Shown: positions 49,905-61,315 of the stretch, piece after piece
Position numbering within the stretch: the first letter of the stretch is position 1
Layout: every line of letters starts with the position of its first letter
Source: Nageia nagi
Lineage: Eukaryota > Pinophyta
NCBI GenBank assembly: GCA_050084985.1
Contig: JBITNC010000001.1
Span: 43,710,001-43,774,000 of the forward strand
Reading direction: 5' to 3'
DNA length: 64,000 bases
Program-made: the position numbers and the translations under genes
The notes under the pieces: model-generated
What the model saw: the letters and a program-made list of their open reading frames with translations, nothing else
Database searches by the model: none
What the model was told of the DNA's origin: nothing

Positions 49905-50842
49905 TAATGTATTTAGGAACCACAATATAGAGGAGGAAGATTAAAAGCATATGAAACTTCTATGAAATCTTCAAAAAAGAACAAACAAATACATATGCCA
50001 CAAGGATATGTAACTCCTTCAAGAAATCCTAAAAATGTTTAATAACTCTTCAACTTCCTAATAACACTTAGATCCTAATGACATGTGGAATTTCTTCCAC
50101 TTACACATGAAAATACTAAGCATAAAATATTACCACACTCACACACCTTAATCTAATTAATATTTATAATCAATCTTAATCCCTAAGGATTAGGTTTCTA
50201 ACATAAATTAGTGAACCTAATGCGAATTGAACACAAAACCTTTTATAAGAAATTTGAAATCAAATTTTCATATTAGATGGGTTTAGTATTATTTGATTAA
50301 GTTTCAATCTCAATTTAAGGTAAAATAATTTATCTCATATTATTTAATCTACTATTTAATAAAGGTAAGTATAGGTACAATAGACTAAAAATGGGCTTTA
50401 GAGGTGGAAAATTTGAAGTAGTTATGAGGTGGAGGTTTAAAGCATCTAAATTTATGATTTTAGTGGCACTTGTTGTGGGGTGGTTTTAAACTACCCCCAT
50501 TAAATCACTAAGAGGTAATTTAAAACCACTCTTAAAAAAATGAAAAATAAATGAAAAGGTGTAGGAAAGAAGAAACAAATGGATTATGCAGGCAATTTTT
50601 ATGGGTTGGTTTTAACCAACCTCAAATAATCATAAGGAGGAAATTTAAACCACCCCTCTATCTCAACTAGTAAAAATAAAAACAATTCCTACGTGTAGAA
50701 AGGGAAGCACTTAAAAAATTTCAAGCATTTTGAGTTTGGTATGGTGAGGGGGTAGAGGAGATGTGAGGTATGATATTTTATTTACAATTTTGAGTGAGGG
50801 GGTTGAGAAGAGGATAGAGGAGGCAATGCAAATAGAGGTATT

Positions 50843-51560
50843 AGTGTAAGCATGTATTATTCTATATTTTTCATTGCATGTTTGTATCTTGTATTCTTCC
50901 TCCATTTACATACATATCTTAAGGTATTTTTAAAAAAACCATTTTGTATGTATCCTACAATTATTACAAACCTTGAAACTATATTTGCATCATGCATATT
51001 GTCAAATAATTCTTGAGCCTTATGGATTCTTCCATATTTTGCATACATCTCTTAGGGGCTTTTGCAAAAAACCCCATTGAAAACCATGAAATTTGTTTAC
51101 ATAATGCATTTTATCAACTAATTATTGGGCCTTATGTATTCTTACATATTTTCCATACATGTATTATGGTATTTTTCATAACACGCATGTTGTGTGCTTC
51201 TTGCAATCAATGCAAACCATGAAATTATATTTGTATCATGAATCTTATCAAATAATTCTTGGACCTTGAGTATTCTTTCACATTTTGCATACATGTCTTA
51301 AGGTATTGTTTTAAAACCCCATTTTGTATGTATCCTACAATCAATATTGCAAACTATAAAAATATGCTTGTATCATGCATCTTATCAAATAAATTCTAGG
51401 TCTTATGTATTCTTCACCTTTTTTCATGCATGTCTTATGGCCTTTTTCCATAAATCCCATTTTATGTGTCTTGTAATCCTTTAAACCATGAAACTATGTT
51501 TATATCATTGCATATTGTTAAACAATTCCTAGGCCTTGTGATTCTTTTGTCATATGGGCA
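50843..51560 (-). pseudogene. PPR-derived tandem repeat (X2)
   Basis: Five or more units on the minus strand. The phrase for the unit start recurs near 51009, 51120, 51256, 51391 and 51525, giving a period of about 135 bp with one shortened unit. The best unit reads MYAKYGRIHKAQELFDNM then DANIVS and GYIQNGF, a clear PPR pair. Later units carry shifts and stops. Confidence 0.82.
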
Positions 51561-51769
51561 TATCTAAGTGGGAGAAAGATGCATATAATTTTATGGTGAA
51601 ACAATAAAACCCTACCCATAATTCAAGTCTTGATTTCAAATAAATAAAACCTTACTAAGCATCATTTCAACAATTTATAGTCAATAATTGACTTACAATG
51701 AATTGTTAAAAAGTCTTTTGAGTTTCTCAAATAATAATTTTTATGTAGCTATATGTAGAGTATTAAATA

Positions 51770-53070
51770 TATAGAGATCTATACACTTGAAGATGTACCA
51801 TCATTATTGGTAGTGTGAAGAACATTGCATTGTTGCAAATGTAGAAAATATAATAGTTTGGATAAATTGATCATTACCTTTTAAGTTTTCTCATCTTCTA
51901 TTTGAATTTCTATAGTTTCCCTCTGTTTCAAATATATAAATGGGTTTATGTTATCCATCCCTAGTTCCACTTGATAGTTTATCCCTAAATTATATGAAGC
52001 AAATATAATAAAATCGATGATTAATTCCTATGATAATGATAAATGATATTAAGTACAAATGTGATACAATTATCCAACATAACGAGTTATCATACATTCG
52101 AGAGCATGATGCAAAAATAAGATAGTGATGTCATATAAATAAGCAAATCAAACTCCATCAATATATGTTATATATTCTCCATCATTAATACAAAATAATA
52201 TGTTTTAATCTTGACAATGGATCTCATTAATTTATATTCTCATTAATTAAATTCATAGGAATTAGGTAAATATGGCTCAAGTATTAATAAATTTATTAAA
52301 CACCAAGGCCCTATCTACTCACACTAAATTTAGCTTAACTTTTAACACCCTCTCATAAGATAAACATAGGGGGGCAAAAATGTTATTTGAAGAGGTGAAG
52401 GTGTCATCACCTCTATACCCTCTATTTATGGCAACTTCCCATGAATATTTACATTCCTCAAATGAATAAAATCAATAATATGAATACTAATTCTATCTCT
52501 ACCGTTCATGTGAGAAATAACTTTTTCACCATCAACAATATTAGTATAGCTATCATTATGTCCTACACGAGATCCAACACATAAGCCAAATCAAGACAAG
52601 TATCCCTATGAAAATGAGTTTTATGATGTCCACCATGCCTTTCATGATGTCCACCATGAAATCCAATACCATTAGGCCAATCATGAGACCTATCTAATTA
52701 ACTACTTGAGATTACTATTCTTACACCTTTCATTGTAGTAGAGGAAACTTCTCATAAATAATGGAATCTTTTCTCACCTATGAAGGAAGACTTCCAAACA
52801 TAATTGAATATTTTCTCATCCATGAAGGATAACCTCCACACATCAAATATTTTTTCTTACTCATATAAATTGGAAAATTTTCTATATATAATAGGACTTA
52901 TCCTTACCAATTACAAAATATTTCCATATACATTGGGAGAAGTCCTTATCAATTGAATTTTTTGCTAGCATGGAACCAATTGTAGAAGCCCTCAACATGT
53001 CTTCCCACTCTAGCCATAAAAATAATACCTCTTCTTCACATTCTATAAAATATCCCATACATTTTAAAGG
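51770..53070. repeat. Repeat Y, copy 3
   Basis: Homologous to 17770-19104 and 24190-25470. Non-coding. Confidence 0.75.
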
Positions 53071-53169
53071 GTAAGATTATCCTTCAACCAAATTCATGGA
53101 TTTACATCCCAAGTACATCTATAAGTGAGTGGAGTAGGACAAAGTGATGATGTGGTGGTGTGTGTAGAT

Positions 53170-53310
53170 ATATTCTTGGTGTATATCAAGTTTATACATA
53201 TATTATGGGCTTTTATAAATTGAATGCATATATTTTGGGCATATATTAATTAAATGCTTAAATTTTGGGTGTATATCAATTTAACACATAAATTTAGGAT
53301 GTATATTAGG
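53170..53310 (+). repeat. 30-bp tandem repeat (X2)
   Basis: Degenerate units with GGCATATATTAATT and GGGTGTATATCAATTTAA, the counterpart of 25566-25705. Confidence 0.7.
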
Positions 53311-53871
53311 TCAAAAATTTGCAAAAATATGGATCCAAAAAATTTGAAGTGTTGATGCAAAAGACCTAAGAGATATTCGAATAGAGTCATCATTTTTTGG
53401 GTACGTGTATTAACCAATATATCATTGAGTTGAAAATAACATGTAGTGAACGTTTTAAATTTGTATATTTTGAATAGTATACCTTGGGCATATAACCTCA
53501 ATGACCAATATACCATGGGCATATATCCTTAATGAACAATATAACTTGGGTGTATATCGTAAAAATATTTTGGCATATATAGATGAGCGACAAGATGATG
53601 GTAGACTATACAAAAGGTGATGGCAAGGTAGTACATATACCTTGGGCATATATGTGCAAATTTGGTCAAAGGATAGTTTTCTCCCATTTGAAAATATTAT
53701 AAGAATTTAGATAAATAAACAACACCATTTCATAGATCTTTGTTGATACCTGAAAGTGGTCCCCTTAACATAATCCTAGTTAGGTGCAACTTTACATACA
53801 TATTTAATCATATCTTAGTCATATTTTATCTTATTATCACATATTTCTTAGGTTGTTTGTTTTATTTGTTT

Positions 53872-54285
53872 TAGGTACACTAGGACAAATTCAACCTATA
53901 TTTGAAGGACCAAATGGTAATATCATGCCTGATATAAGTGTAAGTATCTCTAACCTAGGAAAAGCATGTCAAGATTACATATCAATAGTCAGTACCCTAC
54001 ACTTCGTTGTTTCTAAATACTTCCTATTGAGATTAAAATCTTGTTAGATCACTCAAGTGAATATTTGTTATCCATATTCATAATCATATACTTGGTTTGA
54101 ATTTTCATCATATATATGTTGTAATTGATCCTTTGTTGGTGAGCCTAATTATATCAGAACATTATCACTTATGCTAAAATTCATGTCAATGTTGAGTTCC
54201 AAGAGATTAGTACTCACTTTGGTATTGTTTCTATAGTTGGCCTTGGGGCTCACATAGCAAGGTCATATCCTTTGACAAGTTCATC
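53872..54285 (+). pseudogene. Exon-like stretch, copy in X2
   Basis: After TTTATTTGTTTTAG (a good intron acceptor) the frame is open for 57 codons with LGQIQPIFEGPNGNIMPDIS, ISNLGKACQDY and LLRLKSC. A second readable segment near 54175-54270 has FQEIS and VGLGAHIARS. Both are matched in the X1 copy. I infer captured exons of an unidentified host gene. No domain family recognised. Confidence 0.45.
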
Positions 54286-54672
54286 CTACATATCCTTGTC
54301 TATGATACAGGTAAGGTTAAACATGTATTTAAATTACACTTGATTCTTTTCTCTTTAGTTTTTGTATTTATTTTACGTCTTGATATCAATGTAATTCATT
54401 ATTCTATTATTGCATTATTATACTACTACTTACCCTTATTCATGTATGTTTATTTGAGTTAAGTAGCTTAGGTAATGCATACGTAAATGTTTATGTGTAT
54501 TTAGTTCATTTAGGCCAAAAACCTAGGTGTACCAAAATATATATCAACATATTAGCACCCACCCATTTATCATTTTTTATTTCTCTTAATTAGGGTTAGA
54601 ATAAAAGTTGTTTTCCAATCAACAATTTTACTATAACATCGAATCTATTAAGGATTTTATTTACAAATTATA

Positions 54673-55084
54673 TGTTAGGATCCCACATCCTAACATTTAC
54701 TTAGGTTTATTTATTTTTTAGTTAAATTTAATTATTTGATTGCATTGGCTTGTAATGTGAACCATCATATTTTGTAAGGCAAAATGTTATTTTGAAGGTA
54801 AACTACCAATTAGGGTAGGAGGACTATAAATACTTGTAAGAGGGGTAAAGAGAGTATCTTGGAAAATCATTTATCTTTTTGAGTTATAAGGAGAATTCCT
54901 CTCAAAGTGAACTATGATTCATGTTGCTATTAATAAATTTATTTTGTTCTATTACCTATTACTAATGTATCTTGTTCCATTTTCTTTACTTGATGCATTG
55001 TGAGCTTGTGGTTATTTTGTATTTCAGTATATTATTGCGGTATTCAAGGTAAAATCCTTTTTTAGTTTTGCTAGGTTCCTAACA
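54673..55084 (+). repeat. Short LTR (X2)
   Basis: 412 bp, TGTTAGGA...TCCTAACA with perfect 8-bp inverse ends and TATAAATA at 54825-54832. A worn primer site (TGGTAATAGGCT) follows at 55087. The upstream flank is shared with the X1 copy. Confidence 0.7.
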
Positions 55085-55639
55085 AGTGGTAATAGGCTTC
55101 AATTTTGGCTACCTATGGGCATTTTTATGTGGTTTCATCAAGTGAGAAAGCTAAACATTATCCTTTTTGTAGTTAAAACTCTGACCAAATGTTTGTAGAT
55201 TGGAAGGTTGCATCAAAGTGAAGCCATAGAAAATTTAGCCTCCATAGTATCAACCATAGAGTTAGACCCCAGTGTATTATTTTTTTATTTTTTGCTCATT
55301 CTAACTCTATTATTGACTCTACTAGCCATGTCAAACATAGAGTCAGGCTTGGCATCAGGAAAAAATGGTGAAAGAGTCAGGAATAGCATCAGGGGCATTA
55401 GGAATAGAGTCAAAAATTATGTGTAGTAGAGTCATCCATAGCATTAGAATAGATTCATTTTAGATTCAATTGTAGAGTCAAAAAAGCTATAAGATAGAGT
55501 CAACCATAGATTTAGATTAGAGTAAAAAAAGCTATGAGGTAGAGTTAGGCATAACATCAAAATAGAGTTAAAAAAGATGTGAGGTAGAGTCAATCATATA
55601 GTTAGAATAGAGGTAGAAGTGGTATAAGGTTGAGTCAAC

Positions 55640-55800
55640 CAAAAATTCATTGAGAGTCAATTTTAGAGTCAATTTAGATTCAATTTTATAGTCATTTTAG
55701 AGTTAGTTTTAGAGTCAATTTAGATTCAATTTTAGAGTCAAGTTAGATTCACTTTTAGAGTCAATTTAGATTCAATTTTAGATTCATTTTAGAGTCAAAA
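55640..55800 (+). repeat. Dense TTTAGAGTCAATTTAGATTCAA repeats
   Basis: About a dozen copies of the half-unit TTTAGA(G/T)TCA in 160 bp. The same GACTCTA word is common at 120-545 and 58800-58880. Confidence 0.75.
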
Positions 55801-56159
55801 GTTTGAATTTATAATTAACTATTATTAACATAATTTTATGTATTTTTTTAATATATACATAAAATTATAAATTAGATACATACGCTAATATATACAAAAT
55901 TCTTATTTGATTTTAAAAATAAATTGAATGCATTCATACATACATCGATCAATTTAAGTACTACAGACATATGTTTCAAACACATAAATATTTGTACTAA
56001 ATTTCTCAAAACCAAAGTAATAATGCATTCATACATAATTAATAATACATCAACTTCAAAATGTATCAATAAAGTATAATATCATCAAAGTACAATAGTA
56101 ATCATCATCTAAGTCAATGGGATCATCATTACCCTTAGGGATAGATTCTTCTTCATAGG

Positions 56160-57440
56160 TTTAGAATTTTTAGCTCCATTTTCTTGTAAATGCATTTCTT
56201 GAGTGATTCATTAAGTGTTTAAAAAATCCAGGAGCACCACAAAACCACTTTAGAGACCAACTTTCATTTCCTCGTTGGTAGGAAGTCTACCAAATTGATT
56301 GTACTATAAGAATGAAAAAATGATATATTAGAACTTACAAATTAATATTTAACTATAAATTTAAAAAAGAAAATTTAAACATTTTAGTAAATATAATATA
56401 CTTACAAATTGTACCTCCAATCTCCCTTTTCCACCATATCCAATCTTGTGAGTGAAACAAGATGAAGCAAACCTAAAGTGAGAATGTGACACCTTCTCCA
56501 GCTATGAAGGCTCACTGGTGGATTTTCTATGTTCTTCCACCCTATGAGACCGCTCTAACTAAATACTTCCAAATATTTTTGCTACCTTTGCCTTCTTTTT
56601 AGGATCAATGCACTCTTCTGGTGAAATCTACTTTATGTTATTCTCACTTTATCCTTGTGCTTATTCAAAACTGTACCCCACTTTTTGGAGTGCTTTTTAT
56701 GCACTCCAAACATTTCCAAATTCACTCTAGAGTTGGGCTATCAATTTTCTTTTTTGTACAAAATATTTATGATAAGAAAAATTAGTTTAATGTATGAAAT
56801 AATACCAAGATAAAATAACTTAATAAAACTAGACTAGGATATTAATAATAAAAAATAAAATAAAACTTACGAGCCTTATCTTGGTCATGTCATGATTTAT
56901 CCAAGGTTTGATCAAAGTATTTATATGGATACTCCTTAAAGGTGGAATAAAATAACTTTCTTGAAAAATGTTAAAAAATATTAGTAAATTATAATATAAA
57001 AAGTCAAAATATAAATATGTACTTAAGTTAAACATTAATTAAAAATTTTTACCAGTAGTATCTTCAAAAATAGTGCCATCATATTTGACTTGTACCTCCA
57101 CCCCCATCTCACCCACAAAAGTCCTAAATATATTCAAATATGGCTGATTTATAGTAGCTTTTATACCTAATTCGATATTAACAATTGATGTTAGTGCATT
57201 TACCACATTCATAAATTTCAATGATAAAAAAGTAAAAATCTATATCATGTATTCAACCAAAGCATTTACCACATTTACCTAATTGTTGATTGCTTTTAGT
57301 CTGTAGACCTCGAAACTTTTGTCATGACAAGATTTAAACCAAACATTTGAAGGGATTTCGCTTTAGTGAGTTCCATCCTTGTAATTAATTCATGTAATTT
57401 GTTGACTAGTTTTACTTGTAAAAAATTTGACCTCCATTAA
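56160..57440 (-). pseudogene. Broken multi-exon transposon gene (unassigned)
   Basis: Minus-strand segments with protein-like reading: near 57290-57420 INYKDGTH and SNVWFKSCHDKSFEVYRLKA; 57065-57221 FMNVVNALTSIVNIE then QPYLNIFRTFVGEMGVEVQV; near 56420-56510 SHSHFRFASSCFTHKIGYGG; 56180-56300 more. They are separated by AT-rich gaps like introns. SH..FA with following GKGRLEVQF loosely recalls the plant Ptta/En-Spm transposase family, and VNVVNAL occurs twice in close succession. Stops and the missing start make it a pseudogene. The family call is tentative. Confidence 0.4.
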
Positions 57441-58789
57441 TATATGATAAATAAATAATAATACATCATGTTATACATAATAAATTACTACATGCATGTT
57501 TATACATACCAATAATTTTTTGGATCAGAGCATTTGATGTATCTTTATCTTTCCCCCTCCTTTTTCTAGAATTATCTCCATTTCCACTATCACCTCCTTG
57601 CAATGACATGACGAATGCTAAATAAAAGAAGTAAACAATTATATTGGGACATTAGAATAAAATAAAATGCAACATTAAAATAAAAGATGTAGTAAACAAT
57701 TACATTTAAATAAATTATGATATTTGCATCCATTCACTAAAATATATTAAAACTATTTTATATATGTATATTATATTATTTATTTATATAGTTAGTTGCA
57801 TAAAAAATTAATAGTTTTATAATATTAAATTTATTTATTGACTAATTTATTTTTAAAAAATGTTTGATGGATAGATGAAAATTTAGGTTCTTGCATTCCT
57901 CCAACTACCATTGTAGTTATGCTACTCGATGTAATAATTTTATTTAATTTAATTATATAAAATTATAATTTAATTTAATTTAATTTACATTTAAAATTCA
58001 ATTTTTTAATTATTTTTTAATTTAATATTTATATTTAATTTAATTTATAACTAATTAAAAAATAATAATTTTAATTTAATTTATGACTAATTAAAAAAAA
58101 AACAAAAATAAAGAAATTTATGTTATAAATTACATTACAAAATTTCAAACTATAGAATTTTAGAAATCAAGGAAGAAGAATTTCAAAAATCAAGATGGAA
58201 GGGAGAATAGAATTTTGAATTACATTTGGTATGTTATTTCTAATTTATATTTTTTTTAGTTAAATTGTGAGAATTTTGGCAATTAGGGTTTCAATTTTGC
58301 TTGTTAGGTTTCAAATTTATCGATTAGGGTTTAAATTTTAGTGGGTTTTTCTAAATTAGTTTATTTTAGCTAAATTTTAGTGGGTTTTTGCTACATTTTA
58401 GTGTGTATTATCTAAATTTGTTGAAACTAAAGAAATTTAGAAAACCCTAGCTTGCAACTGCTAAAATCATGAAAACCTATGAAATTTGATAAAAACTACA
58501 AAAAACTCTATTGAAGAACTATGCCTCCTTTCAAGAAATTTCAAAATACAACATTAAATCTCTAAAATCCTACAAATTTTACCTTTTTTATACTAAAAAT
58601 GCAAAAAAAATAGAGAAGAAGGAAAACCTACAAACTAGAAGAATGGTTGGATAAATATGGTTGAGAAGTCTCCCAAATCACCTTTGGTAGCTTTCAAAAA
58701 ACCCTCCACTGCCAATGCTAATTCATAATTTTGGGTAAGAATGGATGAAATAAAGTAAACAAGTGAATAGATAGTGATGTTAGGTGGGG
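57441..58789. other. AT-rich spacer with TTTAA-type simple repeats
   Basis: 57940-58090 is nearly all TTTAATTTAA-type sequence. No gene recognised. Confidence 0.6.
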
Positions 58790-58889
58790 ATGCTTTTTAA
58801 TTTTTAAGTGATTTTTAACTCTATTTCTGACTCCCCATGGAGTCAAACATAGAGTTAGTTATAGAGTCAGTATGAGAAATAATATTTAA

Positions 58890-59180
58890 AAAATATTGAG
58901 TTATGGGTTAGTGTTAGGGGTAAGGGTCATGGGTTAGGGCTATGGTAGGGGTTAGGGATAGGGTAGGGGTTAGGGTTAAGAGTTACAGGTTATGTGTTAG
59001 GGTTAACATTACAATTAGCATCAGGGGTAAGGATTAAGGGTTAATGTTAAGGGTAGGATAGGGGTTAGGGTTTATGGTTAGGAGTTAGGGTTTAGATTTA
59101 GGGGTAGGGGTAGGGGTAGGGGTTATGGGTTAGGGTTAGCATTAGGTTTTAGTGTTAGGGGTAAGGGTAATTATTGTAGT
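58890..59180 (+). repeat. Degenerate telomere-like repeat (GGGGTTAGGG)
   Basis: Runs of GGTTAGGGTTAG and GGGGTAGGGGTAGGGG, preceded by GACTCTA/TAGAGTC words (58800-58880). Its place before the DUF4216 gene repeats the order at 61-1035. Confidence 0.7.
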
Positions 59181-59327
59181 TTAAATATTATTTTTTAATT
59201 ATTATATTTTAAATATTTTTTTTTAGGGTTACGAGTTCATATTTATTGTTTAACTAATTAAGTTATTTTAATTATAATGCAAGTAAGTTCTTTTGTATTA
59301 ACCATGCCATGCAAATAGAGGAAATAT

Positions 59328-59552
59328 GTGTCATCAGATGATGATGATGATGCCCATAGGCCATCAGAGAATGAACTAGTATATATGTCAGTAGATGGTG
59401 TCTCATCGGATGATGATGATGATATTAATAAGTATGATATGGATGATGATATCAATGAGGTCAATGATGATGTGGATGATGATTCTAATGAGGATGAGGT
59501 ATATATGTATTTAATTGATAAACATGCTATTAAATTTATGGAAATATTATAA
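59328..59552 (+). pseudogene. Acidic ORF upstream of the DUF4216 region
   Basis: 74 codons dominated by Asp from GATGAT repeats (SSDDDDD occurs twice). It may be an acidic part of the element's transposase gene or merely a translated trinucleotide repeat. Confidence 0.3.
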
Positions 59553-59984
59553 AAGTCATTTAGAATCTCACATAGAGGATCTTGTTTACGAATATCTAAT
59601 TATCTTTTAACATTGTGGTTAATGTTTCAAGAAGAAAAATAGAGCAATCATGACTCTTATTCATCTTTAGAAGATGATGAATACAAGTAATTAGCATAAA
59701 ATTATGATTTACTTTAATTTTTTATATGTATTTTATTTATAATATTTTTGACTTAATTAAGCCTAATAAAAATACCTTGTATCCATAATTAAGTCACAAT
59801 GCAGAAGGGATCATGTTGCCTTAGAGTTATTTCTAGCAAGATGTGCTTACCAAGGCCTACACTAATTATTGATGAAGATAAGATTGGATTTAATGATACT
59901 CTCACTCTTTACTTCAATGCATTAGTTGTATGTAGATGTTCAACCTAAGCGTTATAAAAAGTATCAAAGAGAACTTGTACAAGT

Positions 59985-60660
59985 ACATTATTATGTTGTT
60001 GATGAGCTTCCAAATATAAATGGAAAAATACCCCCTATAGTTTGCAAATATCCCATCAATCTAATTTAACTGAATATATGTGTTGACCATCTTCAAAAGT
60101 TTTGGTTTGATGATATTATGGCTAGTAATTTAAAATAATTTAAATAATTCATACATGATGCATTAATTTACACATTTTCATGTAATCAACGGTTACTTAT
60201 AATGAGTTTATATGATGTCATTTATAGATAGAAGTCATGTATGTATGAATATTTGAATGATTTTATCATGATGAATATGGAATGATACAAAGTGTATATT
60301 GCATTATACAATAGTAAAAAAATCACAATTCCATAAGAACATCATGCATTTCATAATACCAATCCAAGGACCCCTATACCTATGCAATTGAGAGACCAAA
60401 GTTGGCTGAAAGAGCATCCACTATCATGGTTGAAGGATACAATTGAAGAGAAAGAAAGTAGAGGAGAAACTTTAGATGAAAATGCATCCAATATAGAAAT
60501 TAGATGCAATTTAGTGGTAATTAGTTTTTATTCATATGCATTTGGTTTTAGATATTTTGGACAAAATATAGTTGCTTCATTCATAAATATAATGATTACA
60601 CTAATTTTTTTTTTCATGAAAATGTATATGCAAGCATTATTTTTCCTAAGAATGTGAGTG
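59985..60660 (+). pseudogene. Probable transposon coding remnant before DUF4216
   Basis: Frames such as VVDELPNINGKIPPIVCKYP and a 91-codon open stretch (60382-60657) with WLKEHPLSWLKDTIEEKESR read like protein. They lie directly before the DUF4216 domain, as expected for the C-terminal half of a plant CACTA TNP2-type gene. Not assigned to a named domain. Confidence 0.4.
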
Positions 60661-60714
60661 CATGGTCAACACTTCAAGAATTGAAAAGACTAATGAGAAA
60701 AAACCACATTTGAC

Positions 60715-61104
60715 TATGGAGTGGTAGTTGATTTTGAAAAAGCAAGTCATGCAAGTGCAAAAGATACAAATTGGATTGAAGGAAGATTATATTATTATGG
60801 TAAAATTCAAGAAATTATGAAATTGAATTTTAAGTCATTCAAGTGTATCATATTAAGATGTAAATAGTATCAAAGATCAATTGTGCATGATGCTCCTAGA
60901 AATTATGTTGCAATTGATTCCACAAAATACCTACCTAAAGATAAAGAAACTTATGTATTACCACAACATTATGATCAAATATATTTTATTTTAGACGTAT
61001 TAGATAAAACATTATGGTTTGTAATCAAGTGTGCTCCTAGAGGAAGACACATTGTACATTATATTCCCGATATGGGTGGAAGCAAGAAGTTGGGTCCACT
61101 TTAA
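60715..61104 (+). pseudogene. DUF4216 domain of a CACTA TNP2-type gene
   Basis: One frame of 130 codons, with a single in-frame TAG near 60865. It reads YGVVVDFEKA, LYYYGKIQEIMKL, FKCIILRC, AIDSTKYLP, YVLPQHYDQIYFILDV and WFVIKCAPRGRHIV. The order (aromatic-Tyr-Gly before EI, then the P-Q-x-x-Q-I/V-F/Y-Y/F strand and WFVI) is that of DUF4216, found near the end of plant En/Spm (CACTA) transposase-related proteins. The domain's biochemical role is unknown. Its last eight codons and stop are also present at 1008-1031. Confidence 0.78.
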
Positions 61105-61137
61105 GATGAAGTGCAAAGTAAAAATTCAAGGTCAAAA

Positions 61138-61315
61138 AATATCAAGATCAAAAATATCAAGATCCTAATATGAAATAAATTAGGATCTTGATATTTTGAG
61201 AACCTAATCCTAAGACATATCGAGATCCTAATATTTTAGGACCCCAATCCTAAGACATATTAGGATCTTGATATGGGCTTGTCAATTGACCCTATATTAG
61301 GATCCTAATAGTTTG
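61138..61315. repeat. Cluster of inverted repeats (TCAAGATCCTAAT)
   Basis: A perfect 19-bp inverted repeat, AAAATATCAAGATCCTAAT at 61151-61169 and its complement at 61179-61197 with a 9-base loop, followed by several partial copies in both directions (ATCGAGATCCTAATATTTTAG, CATATTAGGATCTTGATATG, TATTAGGATCCTAATAG). Could be a worn hairpin-type MITE or an amplification of a palindrome. Confidence 0.7.

Larger units (their letters stand above)
49905..55243. repeat. Composite repeat X, copy 2
   Basis: Collinear with 20885-26690 plus 45805-46760. It lacks the mini-CACTA (unoccupied site CAT at 51100-51102) and element C (unoccupied site CCTAC at 54285-54289), and has lost roughly 350 bp around the minus-strand primer site (near 50000). 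Confidence 0.85.
55244..58789. mobile_element. CACTA-like element region, left part
   Basis: Begins where homology to repeat X stops. 55250-55800 is packed with TAGAGTCAA and TTTAGATTCAA words at 10-25-bp spacing, like subterminal transposase-binding repeats. A broken minus-strand gene follows, then AT-rich sequence. No CACTA terminus was found at 55244, so the boundary is approximate. Confidence 0.45.

Noticed and set aside
46185-55084. The two short LTRs as the pair of one element
   Set aside because: They share upstream flank as well as downstream leader, and no purine tract precedes the right one; duplication of a larger unit fits better.
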